This document shows, one piece after another, positions 23,965 to 36,202 of a stretch of 64,000 nucleotides of DNA. Both the position numbers and the translations under genes were made by a program. The DNA lies in assembly GCF_000149955.1 (NCBI RefSeq), contig NC_030990.1, positions 1,656,502 through 1,720,501 on the forward strand. Reading direction: 5' to 3'. This DNA comes from Fusarium oxysporum f. sp. lycopersici 4287. Taxonomy: Eukaryota > Ascomycota > Sordariomycetes > Hypocreales > Nectriaceae. A model generated the notes under the pieces. That model did not search any database, was not told where the DNA came from, and was given only the letters and a program-made list of their open reading frames with translations. Position 1 is the first letter of the stretch; every line of letters starts with the position of its first letter.

Positions 23965-24850
23965 CTAGAGTTTCTTCCATGTCTCATACTCCTCTTCAAG
24001 ATGTCGTTTTAGCTTTTGGAACTGGTTCCCAAAGTTGAGCCCACATCTCCAGCACTTCATGTCCCAGCGCAAATACGCCTCCTCCTTCGTATTCCTGCGC
24101 GGATCATCAGCTGCAAGCGGAAAGTCGTCCAGATCAACCAGAAACGGCGTATTGAACGAATTGTAGTGCTTGCGATGTCTCAATGCTTCAGAGAACATAT
24201 CTCTCGAGAAAACGTGCACGTGAAGGTGTCTCATGCTTGGTACCGCATGCACGCCGGCCTTGACTTCTGCGGCCCAGTCCCGACCCTCCGGGAGTTCCCC
24301 ACTCTGGTCCGGCTCGGCATCTCCATCGAGCACGGCTTGCCGATGAGCATCGCTCTGACTGTGCGTGCCAAGACGACGTTGGAGTTCCTTTGCGACCAGA
24401 GCCTTGAGGCGCTGAGTCTCCGTCTTCACTTTGGCAAGGACCTCTGGGTCATCTAGGGCATCAAATGGATGGAGAAGATTATACTTTGGCGAGCGAGGGA
24501 GAAGTAGAGTGTGAATTGTGGCCTTTGGATAACGGTCGTTTATTGCGACAAAGTCCTCGTTGTGATAGATGACGCGTGAGGATGGGTATGAGGCTGGATC
24601 TTCAAGATATGCGCCCAAGCCCATGCGGTCTTTGAACGGGTTTCCGCTACGCGATGGCCGAGCTGTATTTGTCTCGGGCGGTGTTTTCCTCTTTGGGGCC
24701 ATGAGTTCTGCGACTGTCATTTGTAAGAATGTTTCGAGCGAGTTGAGTGTGTGACTTGCATGCATTGCGGGTCGACTTCTTTGTAGGCTCTTCACCACGG
24801 ATCTCTTCCCTGGTAATGGCCTCCTCCGGCTCTGAATCTTGATGAGACAT
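23965..24850 (-). CDS. HNT3: Aprataxin-like DNA deadenylase (Hnt3), with a GC-AG intron
   Basis: Two exons on the minus strand, 24850-24760 and 24713-23965; 279 residues. Aprataxin/Hnt3 removes AMP from 5' ends left by abortive DNA ligation. The start gives MSHQDSEPEEA and an acidic/basic leader. The junction creates RNAFAELMAPKRK, the expected family entry block. The HIT catalytic motif HLHVHVF is at residues 193-199, preceded by YHNEDFVAINDRYPKA and the HTLLLPR segment. The C-terminal zinc finger has C251, C254, H268 and downstream Glu (CWRC...KRHLEEEYETW). The intron (24714-24759) starts GCAAGT and ends GACAG. No GT donor gives the correct frame together with the family motif, so this is a genuine GC-AG intron by reading. 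It lies downstream of the DHX57-type helicase gene on the same strand. Confidence 0.92.
24714..24759 (-). other. GC-AG intron in HNT3
   Basis: 46-nt intron with donor GCAAGT (the usual GC-type consensus), an internal CTCAAC branch-like site and acceptor GACAG. Splicing gives a T|TC phenylalanine codon inside the conserved RNAF-ELMAPK block. Confidence 0.8.
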
Positions 24851-25202
24851 GTCTTTAGGTGGGAATATTGGAAACGTTTGGGGGATGCCAGTTGTTGGTG
24901 TTGGCGTTAATGTTAGTGCTTTATACTGTGGCGGGAGCGTGCAGGACTCATGATAGAGTGCCCCGCGGTGGAGTCGCCTTTTCATACACAAGTCTTCTAA
25001 CCACAGGCATGAACAGATATCTATTCTGAGTTGTGTGTTGCGAAAGAGTACCTCAGAATTCAACATTTGATTGCAACTATCTAAGTTTCTAACTGTCGAG
25101 TCATGCTCGAGATCTTCATATATTTGAAGAATGCTGCCGTCACATCAAGAATTCGATTCTAATGTACCTCTATCTGCATTATAGTGACCTTAGACCTTTT
25201 AC
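24851..25202. other. Helicase-HNT3 intergenic region
   Basis: 352 bases holding the 3' end of the helicase gene and the HNT3 promoter. No coding signal seen. Confidence 0.6.
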
Positions 25203-28200
25203 TTAAGCATCCATGCCATCGAGTTCAATCATCTTCCTCACTAGCATGATAACCTCATCATCCTTAACATTCATCTCTGGGCTCTCAACCTTCTTTGCAA
25301 TCAACTCATCAACCATTCCTCTAAGTCTAGCCAGCAAAACACCGATACGCGCCCATCCTCGAAGTCTGAGCCATCCGTCAACAAGTAGACCTCGACCAAG
25401 AGTGTCGAGTTCGATAGGACCCGAGAATAGTAGGAGTGTGTATGCATTGAAGGCTGTTTGATATGTTAGCGAAACCGAACAAGACTTGCAACATGAGAGG
25501 GGATATACGTACGTGTCAGGTCCCGAATGAAGATCTTGCTGGTTGAGATCAGACTGAAATAAGCCATATACGCAGCATTCCCCGAGAAACCCTGGCTTCC
25601 AAATAACGTACTGCTTGGGTGAACAAACACGCGTCCATTTTCTTGGTTAAAGTACTTGATCGACCTTGCCTCAGGGTCTAACTCCACGGCACCAGACATT
25701 GAACTTGCAAACTTCTTGTCGGGGTACTGGATGCGAGCGATCTGCGGTGTGAAAGCCGCAGCAACCAGCGCTCTCAGGAGCTGGGATCCATCAGAGCTAG
25801 CTCCACGTGCATGAGCCTCGATTGTCGCTTCTGAGGGCGCCACGATACCAATCTCTCCCAGGGCTGTGTAGTACTGTGCGCGCGTATTGGAGATGTCCGA
25901 CAAGGTCTGGAAATTGAGAAAGTTCTCTTCACACCATGATCGTATCTGACGATGGGGTATGTGGTCCTGCATCATGAAATCCCACTCCTGGAAGGCCTGG
26001 AGATCAGTTAAGAGATCCCCATCACCTCTGTAGAACTTCATACGAGCCTCCTTCGCTTCGTCTCTCTTCTCTTGTGGAGAAACGAAGGGACTTCTTGTGC
26101 TCAGAATCGCTGCAATGGTTACGCAATCATCTAGACAGCCAAAGATGGCACCAAAAACCATCAGCTTGCCGCACCGAAGGTCAGCTGGGAGCATGGCAAG
26201 CTGCTGACCCATAGCTGTAAGCTCGTCACCATCGAGTGCTCCCATGCGTTGCAGGAGCTTCATAGCTCCATCAATAGCAGTCGCGTCAGGAGGTGTTGGA
26301 GACCTGCCAAGGAACCCGGCAACATCCTTCATTCCCATAGCACGAACTGAGAGACACAACTGTTCCAGTGGAACACGGCGAATCTCTGGCTCAGGTCGTT
26401 CGGGCATTTGTTGTTCGAGATTTTGCGTAAAGAGTTTGTAGCATCTGCCCTCTTGAACTCGGCCAGCTCGACCACGTCGTTGCTTGCAGGCGGCGCGTGA
26501 TGCCCACGTTTCTTCGAGCTTGCGCATGTTGTTTTGCACATCGAAGCTTGTCTCCTTGACCTTTCCGCTGTCAACTACCACAACAATGTCGTCTATTGTG
26601 ATGGAAGTCTCTGCAACATTGGTTGCGACCACGACCTTTCGCTTTCCTGGAGGAGCACCAGAGAACACTCTTTTCTGCTCGCGTGTCTCAAGCGAAGCAT
26701 GAAGTGGCAAAACATGAAGCGAATTAATAGCTTTGAGTGCGCGACAAGCTTGGTTGATCTCACCAACTCCAGGGAGGAAAATCAGAATGCCACCAGGTTT
26801 CTTTTCGTAGGATAGCTCGAAATCAACGGCCTTGACCGTCTCAACCAGCAGGTTGTAATTGATGCGATGACCCAATTTTTGGATAACTTTACCCAGAGCC
26901 TCTCCGCTGATGAACTCCGAATCAGAGCTTTCGACTCCATATGCGGTCATACGGATCACATCGTCCAGATAGTACTCGTCTACAGGGAATGTTCGGCCTG
27001 CAATTTCGACTGTGCCCACGCTGAGTCCCTCCGAGGCAAAATATCTCTTAAAAGTTGCGGCATCAAGTGTCGCAGACATCAGAATTAGCTTGAGCATATC
27101 CTTCTTGGCCTTCATGACATCGCGGATAAGGTTGAGTAGGAAGTCAGTATCGAGACTACGCTCGTGTACTTCATCGATCACAACATGACTGACATCCGCC
27201 AAAGACGCCACGACATCTTCTACTCGCCCCCCTGAGGTTTGTAATCGCCTGAGTAGAACACCCGTCGTCACAAATGTTATTTTTGTATCTTTCGATCTCC
27301 GAGATTCACCCCGAATAGCATATCCCACCTCTTCGCCCACGCGTGTACATCTTTCTTCCGCTACACGATCCGCAAGGCCAAGTGCTGAGATTCGTCGCGG
27401 CTGGGTAACAATCATGTTCGCACAACCACCTAGACCTTGCGCGTACAGATCATCCAGGATAAATTGCATAGACTGTGTTGATTTACCCGAACCTGTTTCT
27501 CCGCTGATGATAGTGACATGGTTGCTTCTGACGGTACCGATTATGGCTTCTCGCATCTGCCAGGCAGGGAGACCCTGACGCTTGGATACCATGTTCTTCA
27601 AAGATGATGACTCTTGTCGTCGAAGCCATTGCTCCCGGCTTTTCTCATCCTTGATCCATTTGATCATTTTTGGGGCGCGTGTACTTCGTTTGTTCTGCGC
27701 AATAGCCGCAACAGGTTTGTACTCGGCTGCGGCTGAGGAGACGGCCGAAATATCCACCAGCTTTCCAGGCTCTTCAATGATGCCGTTGATGTTCTGCTGG
27801 ATCCAGTCCATTGCCAGGTAGATCTTCATTGGTTCATCACGCAAAGACTCATCGATATACTTGAGTGCTTTTCGAATGATGCTAAGCTTGATATAAGAAG
27901 GAATGTTGGCCACGATCGAGAGAATCAAGTTGGCAGGATAGGTAGCTGGACGTCGAACCTGAAAAGAGGCATCGACGGTCTGTTGCCCATTTTTGACAGA
28001 ATCGAGCTTGATGCGAATGACGTTATCGCCTTCACGTTCGAAACCCTCCCCATAGATTGCTTCAAGACTCCCAACTTCTTCTTCCCACTGTTCCTCGGGT
28101 GAGCCCAAATCCAAGAAGTCAGCATCGGCGGAATCCTGAGATTCTCTGGGAAACAGCAAATTTTGTAAAGTCTCTGCGGCTTTGTCCTCATCAACCCCTT

Positions 28201-29311
28201 GCTCATCCAGCACCCTTGTAGCCAGCTCAAGTGAGTAACCTGCTTGAGCTAGTCGTTTGATGATGCCCTCTCTTCTCAAGTTCGTAGCCCCAACCGACAC
28301 TCCAGCCGCATAGCTCTCTGGCAAGGCCCAACGAGGAAGATCATCTTCAGGGACGTGGATGAGAAGCCACTCGAGCGTCTCTTCTCGATCTTTGCAATAT
28401 TCGACTGCCTCTTCCACATGGCTTTTACGGAAGCTGAGCTTGCTGAGTTCAGAAATAATAGCATCTTTTTGAGGTTTCGACATCTGGACACCATTTGGGT
28501 TCCACTTGACGCCGCTTCGCAGCAACGTCTCTAACTGTGCTCTTGTCTTCTTTCCCATCTCAACCTTGGGCGCAGTGCTCCACCCCTTCATGATGTTGGA
28601 TGATCGACTGTCTCCTTTACCGGCATTACTCATAAGGACCAGTCCAGAAGCACCAGGCATGGCAGCGGCCTTAGCCTTAGCGGCCTCAATTTCTTTCCTC
28701 TTCTTTTCTGCGGCAGCCTTTGCCTCTTGACGTTCTTGAAGTGATTTGAACGGGTCCGGTTCATACATCCAGGCCTTGCCTTCTTTCACATCTTGGGTTT
28801 TCAGGGCCTGGAATTCTTTCCATAATGACTTGTGCTCTGGTGGGAGAACCGTGTGCTTATTCTGCATGCTACACACTCTGAAGAGGGCATATGTTGCTGC
28901 GGCATGCTTGGCTTCTATTGCCGTAGGGCGCATGATCAGATGCTTATGAGTTGCTGGAATCTTGAAAGGTTCTAGTTTGGTGATTTGCTGGGTTTTGGGA
29001 TCCTTGGCGCTCATAGTAACCCATACAGAGAAACCATCAGGGGTCTTCTTGGTATCATAATCGGGTCTTTCCCATTTCTGTTTCTGGCAGTACTCGCTGA
29101 GCAGGTTTACTGGCAGCTTTCCTGTCCATGAAGAGCCGCCGATGAGCTGCTTGACCGTAGGTTTTGGAGGGCCCGAAGGAACTGCTTCAGGAGTAGAAGT
29201 GCCACCTTTTTGGCCCTTTTTTCCTTTCCCTTGGTCTTTAGGTGGCGCAGACGGCATGGGATCAGAAAGGTCTATACCGCCACTGGACTTTCCCTTGCCT
29301 TTTTTGACCAT
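25203..29311 (-). CDS. DEAH-type RNA helicase with UBA and RWD domains (DHX57/YLR419W-like)
   Basis: Two exons on the minus strand, 29311-25513 and 25453-25203, with a 59-nt GTACGT...ACAG intron; 1349 residues. Superfamily 2 ATP-dependent RNA helicase. Visible in order: a Lys/Gly-rich low-complexity start (MVKKGKGKSSGG); a UBA-like three-helix segment at about 350-395 (IKRLAQAGYSLELATRVLDEQ); an RWD domain from about 405 (EEQWEEEVGSLEAIYGEGF); motif I GETGSGKST at about 600-608; DEVHER (motif II) at about 710-715; SATLDA (motif III); TNVAETSITIDD and the QRRGRAGR motif VI; then HA2 and OB-fold regions (LPADLRCGKLMVFG, FASSMSGAVELDPEARSIKYF). Exon 2 supplies PFNAYTLLLFSGPIELD and the tail ending in KKVESPEM...LDGMDA. 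The UBA-RWD-DEAH order is that of DHX57/yeast YLR419W. The exact substrate is unknown. Confidence 0.93.
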
Positions 29312-30494
29312 TTTGAAAGGACGTGGTTATTGGTCGTGTTGTTGTAGAATTGATATGGGAAATGCTCGGTTGGTGATCGATTGGTTAGTGGAGCTCACTC
29401 GACACACAGTAATAATTATCAGCCGCGGAATGTTCTTGATGATTATAAAAGGCGATGTGATAAATATGGCTCGGAATATACTGCCAAGTGTCAGTATTCA
29501 TATCTTATCACAGCCAGTCTCCCTTTTTCTAGAAACTGCTCGCAAGAGCTGCAACATCGAAAGAAAGGGATGAGTTGCCGCATGGCCAAGTAAAATCACT
29601 TCGGGGGAACAAGAAACATATCTTGATTCACACTGTGAGTCATGTGCACCAGTGCTAGTATATTACAGTACGTATTCTTTTATATGTACGGACCTTGTAG
29701 CCCCGCTATTCATACTCAAAACCTTTCGGGGGAAGACTGATTATGATCTATAGGAAGCTCAACGAAAGATGCTTTGGGTGGATTCGAACGCGAATAGTTT
29801 CCCTTCTCATTTAAGTACGAGGAAATGACTTATCTTCATTCGACACCAATCTACAGTCAGAAAATCATTACATGTCATCATGCCTGGTAATCATGAATGA
29901 GGGGCAAACACCCATCGTATTCTTTTGGATTAACTACGGTCTCTGGCTACCCTTGAACCAGATTCACCACCACTTGGCAGCGAATTTCGTAATTTCGAGC
30001 TTCATCGTCTCAGAAGTCCTGGTGCACTAGCATAGGCTTCTCCAAGGCATCCGTCCTCGATTGACGCTGCCTCTCACTTCAGCGGTCGTCCTGCGCAAGT
30101 CCCATGTGCCTAAACACCAACCATCATGATGTCTTCAGCGTATACACGTAAACTCGTCGGCGTCTGTAGTCTTCTCATGAGCATTCATGACCGAGAAGCC
30201 AAACGCCACCGCCGACTCCGCTCTCGTCTTACTTCATCACTCTCAGGCTGGAGCTTTCAAGCTACCATAGGGCCTGTAATCTGAGGGGGTGGGATTTTCC
30301 CTCATATAAACCTTCCAGATACATTAAAAAGACGCGGTATGGGGTGTGATATCATGGGGATGGGGGTAAACGACAGTCACATAAAACTGTTCCGGGGGAA
30401 GGGGTGTCGTGATGGTGCTATGTTTTGGGGGGGTTGGGATTGCTCCACATTCTGGATTTCCTATCGAAATTCTCAATCCGAACCGGCGAGCCTT
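29312..30494. other. Helicase promoter and importin alpha 3' region
   Basis: About 1.2 kb with no supportable gene. The right half reads as the importin alpha 3' untranslated region; the left half is the helicase promoter. A GATTCGAAC word at 29791-29799 looks like a tRNA T-loop but has no matching stems. Confidence 0.6.
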
Positions 30495-32510
30495 TTACAT
30501 GTCCATGGCGTCGCTGCCCTTGGCAAAGTCGAAACCGCCTGAGGGAGCAGCACCGTTGGTACCGAAGCCGAATGTGCCGTTAGGGCCAGCAGGTTGTTGG
30601 GCCATACCCTCGTCGGCGTTCTCCTCATCGTCCGAGAAGTACTTCTCGATGATGTTGTAGGCCTTCATGTAAATCTCCTCGTTGGCGTTGTTCTGGCAGT
30701 CGTGGATCTTCTCCATGCCACCGCACTCCTCAATGAAGAGAGCATACCGGTTGATGGAGTCGCCAGACTCACCAGCGGCCTGCTTATCAAGGTCACCGAT
30801 CTTGAGGATGTTCTCAAGGCCGTCCAGCGCAACCTGAATAATCTTGTTATCGGGGCAGCCAAGTAGATCGCACAGGGGCTTGATGCACCCCTGAGAAACC
30901 AGATAACGGATTTGCTCCGGCTTCTGCAGACCACCGGAGGTGGCGTTGCTAATAGCCCAGCAAGCCTCCTTGCGGGTTTTAAGGTCTCCGTTCTGCAGAA
31001 GATGGATCAGAGGAGGAACAATGTTGGCATCTATGACGGCCTGGATTTGGGAAGAGTTGCCGGCAGTGATGTTGGAAATTGTCCAGCATGCCTCCTTTCG
31101 GATGCCATCCTTGGTAGAGCTCAGAAGAGACAAGAGGCAGGGTAGGGCGCCGCAGTTGATAATAACCTGTGTTTGAACGTCGTCACCGGTAACGATATTG
31201 CCAACGGAGCGCAGGGCGGGAGTCTGGACGGACGTAGAGGCGTGCATAAGAAGCTCAACCAGTCGACGAGGAATGCCAGCCTCAATAACGGCCTGGATCT
31301 TGTCGTTGGATCCATCGGAGAGGTAAGAGATCGCCCAGCAGGCATCGATGAGGACCTCGTCATCAAGGGAGTAGACGAGCTTGGACAAGACAGGAAGAGC
31401 GGGGGCAATCTGGTAGCAAGTTAATTCGCGCTCGTTTTCTTGTTCTCAAATGTCAACTTACAGTAGTCCAGTCAGGCTGGGGGGTCTTGCCACGGCAGAA
31501 GTTGCTAAGTGTCCAAGTAGCATTGCGGAGCATGCTAAGCTTACGGCTATCGCCGAGAAGGTTAAGAAGAGGCTTAAGAGCACCGCAGCTGAGGACATAG
31601 TCACGGCAGTGAGGGCTATCACCAGCGATGTTGCCGAGGGCCCAGACGGCCTGTTCCCTGACATCAGGCTCGGGGCTAGCAAGAAGCTCGACGAAAATCG
31701 GGACAGCGCCAGCCTCAATGACAACCTGTGTCTGAGTGGCGGAGCCGGATGCGATGTTGGTCAGAGCCCAGGCAGCCTCGAACTGGACCAGGGTGTGAGG
31801 GGATCGCAAGAACTCGACAAAACGACTAACAACGCCGGTCTTGATGACCTCCTCGATCGGGGGGTTGCGCTCCTTGGAAAGAAGCTTTCGGAACTTGGTT
31901 GTGGCCTGAATCTGCGAATCGATCTGGTCCGAGAAGACACCCTGCACCATCTGAGGAAGGTCCTCATTCAACTAGAGACAGGGGTTAGCAAATGCTTGCA
32001 AGAGATACACAGCCAGGGCCGTGCTATTCGCAGCGATGCATGACAGCAAGAAGACGGAGAGTGGAACGTGAACGTAGCCGCACCCGTAGCCTGCCTTTTG
32101 CCCAAACCCGCCAGAATCAGAATGTGGGGTTATTTGAAGTGTATATTTTCCCCCACATCAGAGGCAGACGGGAGGGACGGGGCGAAGCGAAAGCGACAAG
32201 AGATTTTGCGCAAGCAGCAGGCGAAACCAGCATTTCTAAGGATAATCCAAGGGTCGAGAAATAGAAAAGAACATACCTGGGACTCGGTAGGAGCGGACTC
32301 ATCATCACTATCAGGGGCGGCACCGAGAGAAGCACCAGGGCGGTTCTCACCGGTTCCAATACCTCGACGCTTGGCCAAGTTCTCCTCACGCTTGGCCTTT
32401 CGAATCTCGACTTGCTGCTCCTCGCGACGACGACGGAGCTCCTCAGGCTTGAAGGTATTCTTGGCCTTGAACTGAGTTCGGCGATGCTCGGGAATGTATC
32501 GCTCAGCCAT
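30495..32510 (-). CDS. SRP1: Importin subunit alpha (karyopherin alpha)
   Basis: Three exons on the minus strand: 32510-32277, 31971-31462 and 31409-30495; 552 residues, the normal length. Importin alpha recognises classical nuclear localisation signals and hands cargo to importin beta. Exon 1 encodes the arginine-rich importin-beta-binding domain ([17 protein letters not shown], then [18 protein letters not shown]). Exons 2 and 3 carry ten armadillo repeats with the classical [45 protein letters not shown] and WAISNATSG blocks that line the NLS groove. The C-terminus contains [13 protein letters not shown] and [13 protein letters not shown] and ends in a Gly/Ala/Phe-rich tail ([12 protein letters not shown]). 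The first intron is 305 nt, far longer than others here, and holds an inverted repeat. The gene is divergent from POT1. Confidence 0.97.
31972..32276 (-). other. Long first intron of importin alpha with an inverted repeat
   Basis: 305-nt GTATGT...TCTCTAG intron immediately after the IBB exon. Perfect 8-base arms ATGTGGGG (32122-32129) and CCCCACAT (32151-32158) could form a hairpin with a 21-base loop. No obvious snoRNA C/D boxes. It may carry an enhancer or structured RNA. Confidence 0.55.
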
Positions 32511-33599
32511 GATGACTGCGATTGTTTTGGTACGAGGGGGCGTTGGTAGGTGAACAGTAGCAAATTGATGTGCGGGGTGAAAGATGCACAAAGGGTTCGC
32601 AGAGAAGATGATGGAAAGAGCTCAGCTTCTAGGGAGAGAAGACTTGCTCTGCAACGTAGAGTAGAAAATCCAGCAAGGAGAAGAGGATGAGGAGAGGGGG
32701 GAAGGAGAAAGTTTTGTTGTTGATGTTGATGGAGAAGAGAAGTCTTGGGTCTGGGTCTGGGTCTGGTCGGCCGGGGACTAGGAGGGCGTCGAAATGATTG
32801 ACCCAGGCAGTGGGCGAGTCTTTCTTTGGACTTTGGGCCACTGATTGCCTGCTACACCCAAAGAGAAACCGCTTCCACCGTAGGGGCCCCAGTCGAGTGA
32901 TTTCGGCCTCAGGCAGAAACCGCTCCGCAGGCTGTTAGTTCAGCACCGTGCAATCAAATCACCTTCAGCTCTGCAGACCTAGACATGAAAAGAGGGTTCT
33001 TCTGTGAATGATGTGGATAAGGTTAATCTAGAAGAGAACAGGTCATTGTTTTTATCCACTTGGAGACCAGGTAATGTAAACAAAGTAACTACCAGTGAAC
33101 GAATATTTCACGGCAATCCCTTCGTCATGGCTTGGTGCCTGAAACTCAATAGACAAAATCTCTGTGACCTGACTCGTCTTGCCTCCCTTTTGAATATTGA
33201 GGCACACATTGAGAAATCTACAGCTAAAATTGCATGGTGTAACGTCTAGCTCTCTGTTCACACAAATATCCCACTAGGTCGCCACTGTGCCGTTAACGTA
33301 CTGTATAATGAATCTTGGAAGTTGAATCAAATCACATGCAGCATCACGTGTTGTCGCGGCTACGTTGATGGAGGGGTAAGCTCCCCTGACGCGTCAAGGC
33401 CCAAGGTGCTGTAATAATCGCGTCCTACAGAGCCGTTCATTATCCATCCGTACCTTGGTAGTTGACGACGCATTGAGGATCCATATACTGCCACTAACGC
33501 GATCTCGAAAAATCGTTTATTTATCGAAATTTCGCCTACTATCAATGACCATCCATTCGTGCTGTTCAAGCCTCCATTCGTTGCTTCACAGCAGAAACA
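32511..33599. other. Divergent promoter region, importin alpha / POT1
   Basis: About 1.1 kb. Next to importin alpha (32590-32780) the sequence is purine-rich on the plus strand, i.e. a C/T-rich leader for the minus-strand gene, and contains a GGGTCT tandem repeat at 32744-32766. No gene seen. Confidence 0.6.
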
Positions 33600-35772
33600 A
33601 TGCCTCCCACATCTACATCAACACTTCCAGGATATGTCACCATTCGTGATATCCTGGATGGGAAGATTGCAAACGGGGCTTTAGTCAATGTGTTAGGCCT
33701 TGTTTCTGATTTTCGTGACGCTATTCAAACAAGAAAGACAGGTGAGAATCTATCTATTCCTACCGTTGATTATGTTATCCAACACATCTAGACTGCAAAT
33801 GTCAGGTTCGGCTCTTCGACTCATCCGTAGATGATGATGGTTCAATTGCCTTCGACATCTTTCGTCCGAAAGAAAACCTACCGAATCCCAGCAGTGGCGA
33901 TGTAATGCTAATCCGTCAAGCAAGAGTGAGTTAGCTAAAACATTTCAAAATGCTTGTATTGACGGTCACAAAAGGTTCAATCATATGCGTCTGGTGGCCC
34001 CTCTCTCTTAAGTAATTACAACACGAGGATCTCACAATATAAAGCCTCCAAAATACCGAGAAACCCCGGCGACGCTTCATGCGCTCTATGTCCACCAAGT
34101 GGCCCCAAAGATACACCGCCAGGCGATAAGGAGAATGCTTTCGTGTCTGCAATGTATCACAGCATTGACAAGAGCCGATTACCTAATGAAGAAATGTTTG
34201 AGACTATGGTCGTTGCATCACGGAACGTCAAAGACAAGTTCAAACTACTTCAAGATGTCCAAGAGGGATGTTTCTGTGACATCGTCGCCCAGGTCGTTCG
34301 GCCACCCCACGATGGCGGTGACAAGATGACTTTATGGGTTTCCGACTATACAGAGAACCCATTTTTTCATAACTTTTCTATCGGCTTCGACGAATCTTCT
34401 ATTGGCCGAGATGGTGATCCATTTGGTTATACCGACAAGTTCACCATGGCTGCTAAGCCATCGGGCTGGCCGGGTCCTTTTGGGAAGAGATGCATTCAGA
34501 TCACATGCTGGGAACCCCATGTAACTGCAATCCGTGACCAAGATATAGGAACTCTCGCATGGGTTTTGATCAAAAATTTGCAAATCAAACTAGGTCACAG
34601 TGGTGCCAACCTGGAGGGATTCTTGAGAGAAGATCGCGAGTCCCATGGACCAAAGATTGGTATTCGTATGGTAGATTCGAATTCCGACTCAGAGAATTTT
34701 GATCCGCGTGCAAAGGAGGCATTGCAAAGAAAAAGAGAATACGAGCGCTTAAGACAAGGGCAGGCCAGAGAAATCAAGGAGGCTTTGAGAGCCGGACAAA
34801 AGCGCAAGCATGGCGTAGAGTCGAAATCGGAACCAAAAAAAGGCAACTCTAGATCGAGGCGCAGTGAAAAACGATCAAAAAGCAAAGCCAACAAACAAGG
34901 TGAGGGCAGAGAGCCTACAGAACAGGGTGTGGTCCCTGTCGTGGACCTAAACATTCGAGGTAAACTCGCCTGAGCTCACAGGACTCCTTAATACAGCAGC
35001 TGACGAACTTTTAGTGAAATGCGAAAATGAAGACAAGCCGGCCAGTCTGATTGCCGAAATCACAAAACTTGTCCAGCATGAAACTACTATCGATGATGGT
35101 CTTGTAAAACTTCCTCTGCCCTTTGTGAACTTGAACTACAGAGCAAACGTTCGAGTTGTCGACTTTTCACCATCAAACCTTGCAGATTTCGCCTATCCAA
35201 AGAAGGAATCAGAGTATGATGACCTTTCCGATGACGGTGAAGAGTCGCTGTCCAACAGCGAAACTGAAGCTGAAGATGGACAGCCAATCCAGAGAACGCT
35301 GGATGATTTCTCCAAGGTGCGAAACTGGGAGTGGCGTTTCTTTTTGGAGCTTGAAGACGCTGCAGTCGCTGAGAAACATAAGAAGCAGAGACTTTGGGTG
35401 GCAGTCGACAACCAATCTGCTCAATTACTTACTGGACTCGATGCATGTAACCTGAGACGAGATAAGCAGGCGCTGGTAACCCTCCGCGACAAGATGTTTA
35501 CGCTCTGGGGAAATCTGGAGGAGAAAAAAGTCGCTGCTCAGGAAGCGGCAAGAAAGGGAAAACCTCCAGTTGATAGCGACGATGAGGATCAACGGCTGCC
35601 CGAGCCAAAGAATTTCGGCAAAGCGCAACTCACAAACCGGGCATTTCCATGTTGCGTAAAGCAATACGGTATCAAAGTTGCCGAGCCAGAACCGTCACAA
35701 GCCAATGCAGGGAATGGGAAACGCTGGCAGAGAATGTTCCAACTCTTTGGCGCCAGAATTGTTGGAGAATAG
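33600..35772 (+). CDS. POT1: Protection of telomeres protein POT1
   Basis: Four exons: 33600-33741, 33792-33925, 33975-34959 and 35015-35772; 672 residues. Pot1 binds the single-stranded G-rich telomeric overhang and is part of shelterin. The N-terminal telomere-binding OB fold is split over exons 1-3: GYVTIRDILDGKIANGALVNV, then DCKCQVRLFD, then FRPKENLPNPSSGDVMLIRQAR. A second OB-like region in exon 3 contains FCDIVAQVVRPPH, DKMTLWVSDYTENP and GPFGKRCIQITCWEPH. A long basic linker (about 300-430) contains KRKHGVESKSEPKK-type stretches. Exon 4 provides the C-terminal region (FRVVDF-like RANVRVVDFSPSNLADF, then WEWRFFLELEDA). All junctions keep frame (2019 nt total). The gene is convergent with SCC3, 430 bases apart. 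Confidence 0.92.
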
Positions 35773-36202
35773 TTTGTAGCAGACAATCAGGTCTGGTTGT
35801 GGTATTTAAGACGAGCTCAGTGACGATGGATCGTGTTTATCAGGCGTATAGGGAAAAAGCCGTGTTCAGGTCTTGATCTTACGGCGTTCACTGGCAAGTT
35901 TTGTCTCAGATAGGAGTTAAAAGCGATTAGACCGAGGCGAAGTTATTCTGATTTTGCAATGACTATAGATGTTTGTACACGCAGTCTTTTGACGCCCTAA
36001 ATTCAGGTCCTCTGCCGCATACCCAGACTCCAGCATGTAAGTCCAAGGCGACAAGAGACAACATACAGAAACGAAGAAAATAAAGGAACCATCCGAAACT
36101 ATACCACCCTATTCACAAAATGGAAACAGATCACGCATATCATTTCCGCCGAAGGTCGCAATAGTTATGTATCCACCATGTGAGAGGTCAAACTCGTCGT
36201 GT
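35773..36202. other. Shared 3' region of POT1 and SCC3
   Basis: 430 bases between convergent genes. No coding signal; both 3' untranslated regions must fit here and may overlap. Confidence 0.6.

Noticed and set aside
29786..29810. GATTCGAAC word resembling a tRNA T-loop on the minus strand
   Set aside because: Flanking bases do not pair as a T-stem and no D-arm or anticodon arm could be found at the right spacing.
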